Below, one piece after another: positions 27,086 to 35,049 of a stretch of DNA of 64,000 bases. This stretch comes from Bradyrhizobium sp. CB3481. GTDB lineage: Bacteria; Pseudomonadota; Alphaproteobacteria; Rhizobiales; Xanthobacteraceae. Numbering within the stretch: position 1 is the stretch's first letter; each line of letters opens with the position of its first letter. Under the pieces are notes generated by a model. The model ran no database searches, was not told the DNA's origin, and saw nothing but the letters and a program-made list of their open reading frames with translations. The position numbers and the translations under genes were made by a program. Location of the stretch: contig NZ_CP121647.1 of assembly GCF_029714305.1 (NCBI RefSeq), positions 6,096,501-6,160,500 on the forward strand, read 5' to 3'.

Positions 27086-28306
27086 ATGGTTTTAGAAGCG
27101 AACGAACTGGCGGCGACCTTCGACCTCGAAAAGCTGACGCCGGAGTTCTACGCCAATCCCTATCCGACCTACCGCGCGCTGCGCGAGACCGAGCCGGTCA
27201 AGCGGCTGCCGAACGGCTCGTATTTCCTGACCCGCTATGACGACCTGGTGGCCGCCTACAAGAACACCAAGGCCTTCTCCTCCGACAAGAAGAAGGAGTT
27301 CTTGCCGAAATACGGCGACTCCCTGCTCTACGAGCACCACACCACGAGCCTCGTCTTCAACGATCCGCCCGCGCATACCCGCGTCCGGCGGCTGATCATG
27401 GGCGCGCTGTCCCCGCGCGCGATTGCCGGCATGGAGGCCGACCTGATCCGCCTGATCGACCGCCTGCTCGATGCCATCGCGGCCAAGGGCAAGGTCGACC
27501 TGATCGATGATTTCGCCGCCGCGATCCCGATCGAGGTGATCGGCAATCTGCTCGACGTGCCGCAGGACGAGCGTGAGCCGCTGCGCGACTGGTCGCTGGC
27601 GATCCTCGGCGCGCTGGAGCCGGTGATCGGCGCGGAGGCGTTCGCCCGCGGCAACAAGGCGGTAAAGGACTTTCTCGCCTATCTGGAAGTGCTGGTGGCG
27701 CGGCGGCGGGCGAGGCCCGGCAATCCCGACCGTGACGTGCTGACACGGCTGATCCACGGCGAGGACAATGGCGAGCGGTTGACCGAGAAGGAGCTGCTGC
27801 ACAATTGCATCTTCCTGCTCAATGCCGGCCATGAGACCACCACCAACCTGATCGGCAACGGCCTGGTGACACTATCGGGCCATCCGGGCGAGAAACGGCG
27901 GCTGATCGAAGACCCCACGCTGATCAAGACCGCGATCGAGGAAATGCTGCGGTTCGAGAGTTCCAACCAGCTCGGCAACCGCATGAGCGTCGAGCCGTTC
28001 GAACTCGGCGGCATTGCGATGCCACCGGGCACGGGCGTGACGCTGTGCATCGGCGCCGCCAACCGCGATCCCGCGCAGTTCGCCGACCCTGAGCGTTTCG
28101 ACATCGGCCGTACGCCGAACCGGCACCTGGCCTTCGGCACCGGCGCGCATCAATGCGCCGGGATGGCGCTGGCGCGGCTCGAGGGCGCGATCGCGATCGC
28201 GCGCTTCCTCGCGCGCTTTCCGGATTATGCGCTGCGTGGCGAGCCGGTCCGCGGCGGCCGGGTGCGCTTTCGCGGCTATTTGAGTGTGCCTTGCACGGTC
28301 AGCTAG
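27086..28306 (+). CDS. Cytochrome P450 (class I type)
   Basis: 406 aa, standard for a soluble bacterial P450 without fused reductase. I-helix AGHETT (247-252), ExxR at E286-R289, and heme-ligand loop FGTGAHQCAGMALARLE with Cys357. 'LVFNDPPAHTRVRRL' (89-103) is the usual B'-C region. It needs external ferredoxin and ferredoxin reductase; a ferredoxin-reductase-like gene occurs at 48178 but no ferredoxin was seen. The substrate cannot be predicted. The start at 27086 follows 'GCGAGCC' only, a weak site. Regulation by the palindrome 47 nt upstream is inferred. Confidence 0.93.
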   Translation: MVLEANELAATFDLEKLTPEFYANPYPTYRALRETEPVKRLPNGSYFLTRYDDLVAAYKNTKAFSSDKKKEFLPKYGDSLLYEHHTTSLVFNDPPAHTRVRRLIMGALSPRAIAGMEADLIRLIDRLLDAIAAKGKVDLIDDFAAAIPIEVIGNLLDVPQDEREPLRDWSLAILGALEPVIGAEAFARGNKAVKDFLAYLEVLVARRRARPGNPDRDVLTRLIHGEDNGERLTEKELLHNCIFLLNAGHETTTNLIGNGLVTLSGHPGEKRRLIEDPTLIKTAIEEMLRFESSNQLGNRMSVEPFELGGIAMPPGTGVTLCIGAANRDPAQFADPERFDIGRTPNRHLAFGTGAHQCAGMALARLEGAIAIARFLARFPDYALRGEPVRGGRVRFRGYLSVPCTVS

Positions 28307-28408
28307 CACTGTGACGAATTGCATCAGCTTCGGCGTCGCAAAATCGTGAACGATTGCTACGCTTGCGCGTTGACTCCCCGGGCGACGAAGCACGAGGGAG
28401 TTGCGACC

Positions 28409-30244
28409 ATGCTTCCGCGCGGTGTTCGCCTTGCAGCGCTTTTTCTTGGTGCCTCCGCGATCGCGCTGAGCACCGGTTCGTTTGCCCAACCAGGAGGAAG
28501 AGGCCATGGCCCACCATCTGGAGCAGCCGCACCGGCTGCCCGACCGGCGGGGCCGCCACCTGCCATGGCGCGCCCGGCGGCGCCGCCGGCGATGGCACGT
28601 CCAGCAGCACCTCCGGCAATGGCACGACCAGCCGCACCGGCGTTCCGTGCGGCTCCTCCCATGCAGCGTCCGGCGATGGCTCCGCATGCCGCGCCACGTA
28701 TCGCTGCACCGCCACGACCGGCCGCACCGCACATTGCTGCGCCGCGGCCCCAGATCCATCGTGCCGCACCGCCGCAGCGGCCGGCCATGGCGCGGCGTCC
28801 CGAGCCGCGCATTGCCGCACCATCGCGTCAGGGCCCACCGCCCGCGGCCGCGCGGCAATCGCGAGGCGAACAAATCGAAACGCGTGCGCAGCAGCGTGCA
28901 CAACGCATCGAGGAACGGCGCCAAGTCGTGCAGGAGCGACAGCGCGGCATGCTGACGCGCCAGAGCACGGAGCGGCAGAGCCGCATCGAGCGCATGCAGC
29001 AGCGTGTGCAGCAATTGCAGGGGCAAAAGCCGGAAGGCGTTCGGGCGCAACGCGCGCAGCAGCGATTGCTGCAGACCGAAAACCGCCGGCTGCAGCGCGA
29101 GCAGCGCATGCTGCAAAGCGACCAAGCCCGCCTGCAGCGGATGGGGCCGCAGCCCTCGGCTGAACGATCGGCTTCTGCCGCCGCGCAGGCCGCGGCCCGC
29201 GGACGTTTTTCCACCCAATTCCGCAGCAATGATGCCATGCAAGCCCGCGCGGCACTCACGGCGCGAGAGAACGCCTGGGCACCTCGCCATGCCTGGCGGC
29301 GCGGTCACCGCGCAGCCTTTGTGGCCTGGCTCGGCCCCGTGTTCTGGCCCTACGCCTATTCCGACATCTTCAGTTACACCTTCTGGCCCTATGCCTATGA
29401 TCCCGGCTACTGGGCCTACGCCTATGACGACTTCGTCGACACGGTGTTCTGGGGCGCCGACAGTCCATATTCCGCCTATGCCAGATATCCCGAGCCCGGC
29501 GCCGCGATCACTGGCTATCAAACGCGCAAGCATCCGACCGCGAGCCGGCAGACGCTGCGGGAATTGTGTGGAGCGCCCGGCGACGGGGTGACCGCCTGGC
29601 CGATCGCCTCGATTGCGCGCGCAGTGCAGCCGACGCCCGAACAGCGCGCGCTGCTAGACGAATTGAAGGCCGCCGCGGCGAAGGCCGCCGACGCGTTCAA
29701 GGATTCTTGTGCCGATTATTATGGAATGACACCGCCCGGCCGCTTGCGGGCGATGACGACCCGCATCAGTGCAACGCTCAACGCGGTCAGGATCGTACGG
29801 CCGGCGCTCGAGCAATTTTACAATTCGCTGAGCGACGAGCAGAAGGCGCGCTTCAACGCCCTCGGCCCGAACGTCGGTGAAGGTTCGCAACAGCCGCAAC
29901 AGGAAGCAAACGCGCAAGGCGAGCGCTGCGGCGAGCCGAAGTCCAGCCTCACGCAGTTGCCGATCGATCGGATCGAGGCCGTGATACATCCGGCCGGCAA
30001 CCAGAAGGAAGCGCTCGACCGCCTGAGCCAGGCGACGAAGAATGCGGTTGAACGGCTGCAGGCCGCCTGCCCCGACGACGTCCCGCTTACCCCGCTTGGA
30101 CGGCTCGAAGCCATGGAAAAGCGGCTCGATGCAATGCTGCAGGCCGCCGCGCTGGTGCAGCCGGCATTGGATGAGTTCTATGCCACGCTGAGCAACGAGC
30201 AGAAGGCGCGCTTCAATACGCTGCAACAGGTGGCAGGCCAGTGA
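28409..30244 (+). CDS. Secreted protein with Pro/Ala repeats, Arg/Gln coiled coil and duplicated Spy-like (LTXXQ-type) module
   Basis: 611 aa. Sec signal peptide to SFA|Q (about 26). Residues 29-150 are Pro/Ala/Arg-rich and include three perfect PAMARPAAP repeats (51-77). Residues 150-250 are Arg/Gln-rich and probably a long helix. Residues 300-345 are aromatic (FWPYAY, YWAYAYDDF). The C-terminus carries two ~100-residue copies (about 387-485 and 507-605), each opening with CG.P and ending LS(D/N)EQKARFN.L, like Spy/CpxP chaperone modules. GGAG lies 8 nt before the ATG at 28409; the frame extends upstream but without a signal peptide at its start. A periplasmic scaffold or chaperone role is inference. 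Followed 30 nt later by a cytochrome c gene. Confidence 0.8.
   Translation: MLPRGVRLAALFLGASAIALSTGSFAQPGGRGHGPPSGAAAPAARPAGPPPAMARPAAPPAMARPAAPPAMARPAAPAFRAAPPMQRPAMAPHAAPRIAAPPRPAAPHIAAPRPQIHRAAPPQRPAMARRPEPRIAAPSRQGPPPAAARQSRGEQIETRAQQRAQRIEERRQVVQERQRGMLTRQSTERQSRIERMQQRVQQLQGQKPEGVRAQRAQQRLLQTENRRLQREQRMLQSDQARLQRMGPQPSAERSASAAAQAAARGRFSTQFRSNDAMQARAALTARENAWAPRHAWRRGHRAAFVAWLGPVFWPYAYSDIFSYTFWPYAYDPGYWAYAYDDFVDTVFWGADSPYSAYARYPEPGAAITGYQTRKHPTASRQTLRELCGAPGDGVTAWPIASIARAVQPTPEQRALLDELKAAAAKAADAFKDSCADYYGMTPPGRLRAMTTRISATLNAVRIVRPALEQFYNSLSDEQKARFNALGPNVGEGSQQPQQEANAQGERCGEPKSSLTQLPIDRIEAVIHPAGNQKEALDRLSQATKNAVERLQAACPDDVPLTPLGRLEAMEKRLDAMLQAAALVQPALDEFYATLSNEQKARFNTLQQVAGQ
28559..28639 (+). 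repeat. Three 27-bp in-frame tandem repeats (PAMARPAAP)
   Basis: Codons 51-77 of the Spy-like gene encode three identical nonapeptides, but synonymous positions differ between copies, so the protein repeat is conserved more strictly than the DNA. Confidence 0.8.
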
Positions 30245-30274
30245 GCTAACCCAACCCTTTCAAGCGAGGCTCGC

Positions 30275-30676
30275 ATGAGATGGCGAGACGGACGCATGCG
30301 GAACCGAGTGCTCATGATGATGGCGGTGGGCGGGATAGCATACGCGCTTTCATCGCCGTTCGCCCTGCCGCAGGACGCCTCCGGACAACAGGCGTTCAAC
30401 AATTCCTGCCGGACCTGTCACATGGTACGCGAAGGCGACAATCGGCTCGGCCCCAATTTGCACAAGATCATCGGACGGAAAGCAGGATCTCTGCCGGAAT
30501 ACGCCTTCTCCAGCGCGATGAAGGAAGCTGGCTTCGTCTGGGATGAAGAGAAGCTCGATCGCTTCATCGCCAACCCCGAGGAGGTCGTACCCGGCAATAA
30601 CATGAAGCCGTATGGCGGTCTCTCCTCGAGCGAGGACCGAAAGAAGATCATCGCCTTCCTGGCCGAAGGGCGCTGA
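30275..30676 (+). CDS. Periplasmic class I c-type cytochrome
   Basis: 133 aa. One heme-binding site CRTCH (45-49) and the distal ligand Met110 in PGNNMKPYGG, the arrangement of cytochrome c2/c-type electron carriers. An N-terminal hydrophobic stretch (12-30) serves as signal sequence or anchor. It shuttles electrons in the periplasm. A second ATG at 30296 is possible. The partner oxidase or dehydrogenase is not evident nearby; the adjacent Spy-like gene is in the same direction and 30 nt away. Confidence 0.9.
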   Translation: MRWRDGRMRNRVLMMMAVGGIAYALSSPFALPQDASGQQAFNNSCRTCHMVREGDNRLGPNLHKIIGRKAGSLPEYAFSSAMKEAGFVWDEEKLDRFIANPEEVVPGNNMKPYGGLSSSEDRKKIIAFLAEGR

Positions 30677-30713
30677 CGCGCGGCCTTGAACAGCTCTTGA
30701 GAACGACGGTCGG

Positions 30714-31595
30714 CTACTTCATGCGCACTGACGCTAAGGCGCGTTCCAGCGCCTCGGTCACGATGATCGCCGAGCGCTCGTCGAGATGAACGCCGTCTGC
30801 CCAGCGCAGCTCGCCTCGGTCTACTTCGATCGGCAACCACCGGTTCGAATCCGGAAATGCGGCGTGGGCAATCTGCCGCGTGGTGGCGGCGTATCGCGAG
30901 GCTTCGATCGGCCCCGAATAAGGAATCTCAAACAGAAATACCCGTGCGCCGCGCAGTTCGATCGTGCGGATCAACTCCGCGATCCGTTTCTCATTGAACT
31001 GTACCATATCCGTCGGATCTTCCGCCTCGAACTGTTGCAGCGCGCGATCCGCATAGATCCGGTTGTCGAAGTCGCTTGGCGGCTGCGCGGTCAATCGGCG
31101 CAGATTGACCGCGACCTGCTCATGCGCAAGCGGGGCATGAAGCCGCTGCTCATAGGCGGCGATCGCAGCCCTGACAGGGCGAAAGAACCACGGCTCGCTG
31201 TCGCTGCGCGCATAAAGTTCGACCAGCGTGGCATCGACCGGACGGGCAAGCACGTTAGCCTCGACCAGAATGATCGCCGGAAGATGCGGCTGGCTCGCGA
31301 CGATTTCCAGCCCGGTAACCGGTGAGCCGCCGGCCAGTGCCAGATTCCGCAAGCCCGGCGTTGCAAAATATTCCTCCTTGAGGCGGAACGCGATCGAGCT
31401 GCCGACCAGTACGATGTCGGGCACGGGCTCGCGCAGGTAGCGGCTCAGGGTGGTCAGCGTGCCGTCCCGCGTCGTGGTCGCCGGCATCTGCAGCCCGGTG
31501 CCGAAACGCGCCGTCGCAAAACCGCAGGCGATCAGCACGACCGCCGCGCCGACACTGCATTTCATCAACCACCTGATAGCAGACACTTTTCTCAT
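30714..31595 (-). CDS. SGNH-hydrolase-like protein partnered with MBOAT
   Basis: 293 aa. An N-terminal membrane helix (about 9-27) leads into an SGNH-type fold: block I 'VLVGSSIAFRL' (Ser66 region) and the C-terminal DxxH at Asp267-His270 in WADGVHLD. Such proteins (DltD/AlgX/AlgJ-like) complete acyl transfer to extracytoplasmic polymers started by an MBOAT protein. It starts 1 nt after the MBOAT stop, so the two form a tight pair. The acceptor polymer is unknown; no alginate or teichoic-acid genes are nearby. Confidence 0.72.
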   Translation of the reverse strand: MRKVSAIRWLMKCSVGAAVVLIACGFATARFGTGLQMPATTTRDGTLTTLSRYLREPVPDIVLVGSSIAFRLKEEYFATPGLRNLALAGGSPVTGLEIVASQPHLPAIILVEANVLARPVDATLVELYARSDSEPWFFRPVRAAIAAYEQRLHAPLAHEQVAVNLRRLTAQPPSDFDNRIYADRALQQFEAEDPTDMVQFNEKRIAELIRTIELRGARVFLFEIPYSGPIEASRYAATTRQIAHAAFPDSNRWLPIEVDRGELRWADGVHLDERSAIIVTEALERALASVRMK

Positions 31596-31596
31596 C

Positions 31597-32961
31597 CTAG
31601 AACTGAAAATAAATGAACGAGGTTTCCGGGCCGGCCTCCAGATACATCAGCGCGGCCATCGAGCCGTAGAGATATGGCTCCGCCCAGCGTAGCCTTCCCT
31701 CGGAAAGCGCACGGAAACCAAGATGCTGGATCATGACCGGCAGCGAATAGAGCAGCGCCAGGCTGTAGAACAGCTTTGTCGGATTTGGGTTTGTGCCCGG
31801 CGTGAACATTCCCACGAGATAGCCGAGCGCGTGGTCGAAGTTCGGTAGCTTGAAGAAGATCCAGAGCATGCTGACGAAGACGAAGACGACCGTCATGCGC
31901 GCCGCCCGGAACGCCGCAAGGTCGATCGAGCCCAGCCGCGCCAGCAAGGGGCGTTCGAGCACCAGCAGCAGACCGTGCATCAATCCCCACGCCAGATAGC
32001 TGAGGCCGGCGCCATGCCAGAGGCCGCCGAGACCCATCACGATCATCAGGTTCAGATAGGTCCGCCAGACACCATGACGATTGCCGCCGAGCGGGATGTA
32101 GAGATAGGTGCGCAGCCAGGTCGACAACGAAATATGCCAGCGCGTCCAGAACTCGGAGAACGAGGTCGAGATATAGGGAAGATTGAAGTTGATCGGCAGG
32201 CGGTAGCCGAACAAGAGGCCAAGGCCGAGCGCAATCGCCGAATAGCCGAAGAAGTCCGCATAGATCTGGTAGCTGTAGAGGAAGATCAGCAGCCAGCGGT
32301 CCTGGGTCTGCAGCGTCTCATGGAGCGGGTAGCTCATGTAAGACGTCATCTCATTGAGGTTGTTCGCCACATAGAGCTTGAAGAAAAAGCCGGCGAGAAT
32401 CCATTTCGCGGCCTCGACGAACGGAACGTCCGCAAAATATTTCGGCTTGATCTGCGGCATGAATATTTCTGCTCGCGTGATCGGACCGGACACCAGCTGC
32501 GGAAAGAAGATGATGTAGAGGAAGACCCCGGTCAGCGTCGGTGGCGCCGGCTTCTGCCGGGTAAGATCAACCAGCAGGCTGATGTTGTGGAAGACGAAAA
32601 ACGAAATGCCGATCGGCAGCGGCAGCTTTAAAAGAAAATCCAGCGGCGCAAAATCGGTCAGGCGCGGGGAAGCCGGATCGAGAAACAGGAACTTGTATTT
32701 GAAGAAGGCGAGCAGCGCGAAATTGAAGACGATGCCGACCGGCAGCCAGACCCGCCGGTTTCGCAAGGCAAGGATCAGGAAGAGATAGGTTCCGAAAACT
32801 GCGACAGCGAGCAGCGCCAGCAATTCCGGCTGGCCGTATCCGTAAAAGAACAGGCTGGCGAACACCAGCAGCTGGATCTGAAAGCCCCGCAGCGCCGGCA
32901 GGTAATAAGCCGCGAACACGAGCGCGACGAAAACGCCGAACTGCCAGGATGTGAAAGTCAT
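31597..32961 (-). CDS. MBOAT-family membrane O-acyltransferase (AlgI/DltB-like)
   Basis: 454 aa with about 10 hydrophobic segments. Conserved family residues are His276 in 'SEFWTRWHISLS' and the catalytic His316 in 'GLGGLWHGAGLSYLAWGLMHG'. It moves an acyl (often acetyl) group across the inner membrane onto a cell-surface glycan or other acceptor, together with the SGNH-like protein encoded immediately downstream. The AlgI-like 'LPLPIGISFFVFHNISLLVD' segment occurs at about 113-132. The target is not predictable from context. Confidence 0.92.
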   Translation of the reverse strand: MTFTSWQFGVFVALVFAAYYLPALRGFQIQLLVFASLFFYGYGQPELLALLAVAVFGTYLFLILALRNRRVWLPVGIVFNFALLAFFKYKFLFLDPASPRLTDFAPLDFLLKLPLPIGISFFVFHNISLLVDLTRQKPAPPTLTGVFLYIIFFPQLVSGPITRAEIFMPQIKPKYFADVPFVEAAKWILAGFFFKLYVANNLNEMTSYMSYPLHETLQTQDRWLLIFLYSYQIYADFFGYSAIALGLGLLFGYRLPINFNLPYISTSFSEFWTRWHISLSTWLRTYLYIPLGGNRHGVWRTYLNLMIVMGLGGLWHGAGLSYLAWGLMHGLLLVLERPLLARLGSIDLAAFRAARMTVVFVFVSMLWIFFKLPNFDHALGYLVGMFTPGTNPNPTKLFYSLALLYSLPVMIQHLGFRALSEGRLRWAEPYLYGSMAALMYLEAGPETSFIYFQF

Positions 32962-33079
32962 GCCGCCCCAACGGATGTCGGGGAAGCTCTAGCATTTCGG
33001 TTCGGGAGGGCATAGCCGGAACCGGGGCTGCCGGTGCGGGCCCGGCCGCCGCGCGATCCTGCCCTTGTGTCAGGAAGCG

Positions 33080-33460
33080 CTAATTGCCGGCGGTATTGAA
33101 GCGCGAGAGATCGCAATCCCGTTCGGCATATCGCACACGCCGCAGGCCCTCGCTATCCTCGATCACGGTCGGCCGGCAGCGGGCGTTCCAGGCGGCCTGG
33201 CCGGCTTCGTCGGCCTTCAGTTCTTCCGCCGTCCGGGGCGCGACCTTCACCATGGCGCGACCGCCGACATAGAAATTGGTCTGCTGGCTCGGAAGCAGCG
33301 GCGCGCCGGAGGCGATCGCCGCGGCCTTGGCATCTGCAGCAGCCCTCGCCGCGCGTGCGGCCGCTGCGGCGTCCGCCGCGTGGCCGTGGTCCATCGCGAA
33401 TTGCGCTGACGCGGACGAGACCGAAGCGACGAGAATCGAGATTGCGATGAAGAAGCGCAT
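33080..33460 (-). CDS. Small secreted cysteine protein (paralogue A)
   Basis: 126 aa. Sec signal peptide MRFFIAISILVASVSSASA|Q. A long Ala-rich helix (28-52) follows. The C-terminal domain is W91-x3-C95-P...EG..R..YA...C116. The ATG at 33460 is taken because the signal peptide begins there and GAGG lies upstream; a 15-residue upstream extension (from 33505) lacks support. The C-terminal domain matches that of the next gene at 33655 with identical W-to-Cys and Cys-to-Cys spacing. No known function; a periplasmic disulfide-stabilised domain is likely. Confidence 0.7.
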   Translation of the reverse strand: MRFFIAISILVASVSSASAQFAMDHGHAADAAAAARAARAAADAKAAAIASGAPLLPSQQTNFYVGGRAMVKVAPRTAEELKADEAGQAAWNARCRPTVIEDSEGLRRVRYAERDCDLSRFNTAGN

Positions 33461-33654
33461 TGCCCTGCCTCTTGAAATGACTGCCCTGTCAGCAATGACG
33501 GACAAGCATTGAGGCGCCGTAAAGCAGCGTGACTAACCGGATCGCAATTTGGTCGATAAAGATTTAGCGGTTGTTCGGGCGCGGCAAGGCGGCGGAACCA
33601 TCGGGCTCACAGGCCCGGAAATGCTCCCCGCCAGTTGCGAGGAGCAGAGGCAGA

Positions 33655-33960
33655 TTAATCGCTGCTGCGACCGAACTCGCAGCCCTTGCGCGCATAGACC
33701 AGGCGGGTGACGCCTTCCTCATCATAGGTGCGCCGCGGCTTGCAGAACGCTTCCCACTTCTCGATGCTGGCGCGCCTTGCTTTCTCGTCTTCCTGTTCCT
33801 GCTGCGCGTTGCGCGGCGCATCATCCAGATAGGAAGTCGTGCACACCCTGCCAAAGAACTTGCTGTAGGTGCAGCGCTCCACGACCTGCCAGGCCTGTGC
33901 CGACGACGACAGCAGAACGAGGGCCGCAATTGCGTAAAGAGTTTTCATGGTGTCGCTCAT
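33655..33960 (-). CDS. Small secreted cysteine protein (paralogue B)
   Basis: 101 aa. Signal peptide MKTLYAIAALVLLSSSAQA|W (from Met5). Contains W69-x3-C73-P...EEG..R..YA...C94, matching paralogue A in spacing. It has two further cysteines (30, 40) near the mature N-terminus and an acidic central helix. Start at 33960 (MSDTMK) or 33948 (MKTLY); neither has a strong ribosome-binding site. Same orientation as paralogue A, 195 bp away, so the pair is a tandem duplication with diverged N-termini. Function unknown. Confidence 0.68.
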   Translation of the reverse strand: MSDTMKTLYAIAALVLLSSSAQAWQVVERCTYSKFFGRVCTTSYLDDAPRNAQQEQEDEKARRASIEKWEAFCKPRRTYDEEGVTRLVYARKGCEFGRSSD

Positions 33961-34185
33961 CGCTCGCGGAGAAACGTTCTCCATGCGGCGTAGCTAGCGC
34001 CGGAGTTCTCACGGGCGCAACGGTAACCCTTTGTTAATCTAAATAGCTGCGCAAAAGGTTAAATCCGGAACCGCGCGCTGTCTCACGGCGCGACGCTATC
34101 AGAAAACACAACTCACGGCAGTTCACATACGAGACAACAGCGTGCGCAATTGAGACAGCTAACAAGCGACCTCGACACACGACCC

Positions 34186-35049
34186 TCAGACCACCGTGCG
34201 GTGCCGCGCGATACAGGTCTGTAAAACCTCGTCCATCGGCCTTCCCCACCAGTCGTTGGAGAAGATTTCGATCTCGGAATAGCCGGCAAAGCCCTGCGCC
34301 TCGACCGCTGCTCGCGCGGATTTGATGTCGATGACGCCGTCGCCCATCATGCCGCGGTCGTTGAGGATGTCCTTTGTCGGCACCAGCCAGTCGCAGACGT
34401 GAAATGCGAGCAGGCGGTCTTTGCCGGCGCGCGCGATCTGCGGCATCAATTCCGGATCCCACCAGATGTGATACACGTCGAGCGCAACGCCGAGCGCGCC
34501 GGTGCGTTGCGGATCGAGCTGGTCGCAAATATCAAGCGCCTGCTTCGTCGTGTTCACGCAGGCACGGTCCGCGGCATAGGCCGGGTGCAGGGGCTCGATC
34601 GCGAGCGGCATGTTGGCCCCCCTCGCATATTCCAGCATCTCCGCGATGGCGTCATGCACCTGTGTACGCGCAGCCACGATATCCTTCGATGCCGTGCTTC
34701 CGGGGCGCGAATATTGCGGCAGGCCGCCGACAACGAGCACGATGCACGGCGCGCCCAGCGCCTTGGCTTCGTCCACGGCGCGGCGGTTGTCGTCGCGCGC
34801 CTCGATACGGTGCGCGGCGTCCGCCGTGAACATGCCGCCGCGGCAGTAGCCAGATAATTCGAGTCCTGCGTCGCGCACCGTCCGCACCGCGCGGTCAAGA
34901 CCGACGGCCGCAACCTGGTCGCGCCAGGGATCGATGGCGCGGATGCCATGTCGCGCGCAGGCTTCGATGATGGCGACGAGATCGCCCTGCTTGCGGACGG
35001 TTGCCGTATTCAGCGACAGCCAGCGATGATCCGAAGAGAAATCGCGCAT
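34186..35049 (-). CDS. Sugar phosphate isomerase/epimerase-like TIM barrel (AP-endonuclease 2 superfamily)
   Basis: 287 aa. Xylose-isomerase-like TIM barrel. Metal-ligand-type residues are seen in 'MPLAIEPLHP' (Glu near 153), 'VALDVYHIWW' (Asp/His near 190) and 'LLAFHVCDWL' (His near 216), with 'YSEIEIFSNDWW' (Glu near 257) closing the site. It catalyses isomerisation or epimerisation of a sugar, keto-sugar or inosose in characterised relatives. The ATG overlaps the stop of the DUF993 gene (TGATG), so the two are translationally coupled. Last gene of the probable transporter-enzyme operon that begins at 41774. Confidence 0.82.
   Translation of the reverse strand: MRDFSSDHRWLSLNTATVRKQGDLVAIIEACARHGIRAIDPWRDQVAAVGLDRAVRTVRDAGLELSGYCRGGMFTADAAHRIEARDDNRRAVDEAKALGAPCIVLVVGGLPQYSRPGSTASKDIVAARTQVHDAIAEMLEYARGANMPLAIEPLHPAYAADRACVNTTKQALDICDQLDPQRTGALGVALDVYHIWWDPELMPQIARAGKDRLLAFHVCDWLVPTKDILNDRGMMGDGVIDIKSARAAVEAQGFAGYSEIEIFSNDWWGRPMDEVLQTCIARHRTVV

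Noticed and set aside
27872..29533. A 553-codon open frame on the minus strand
   Set aside because: It is antisense to the P450 and Spy-like genes; composition is Arg/Cys/Trp-rich with no recognisable domain.
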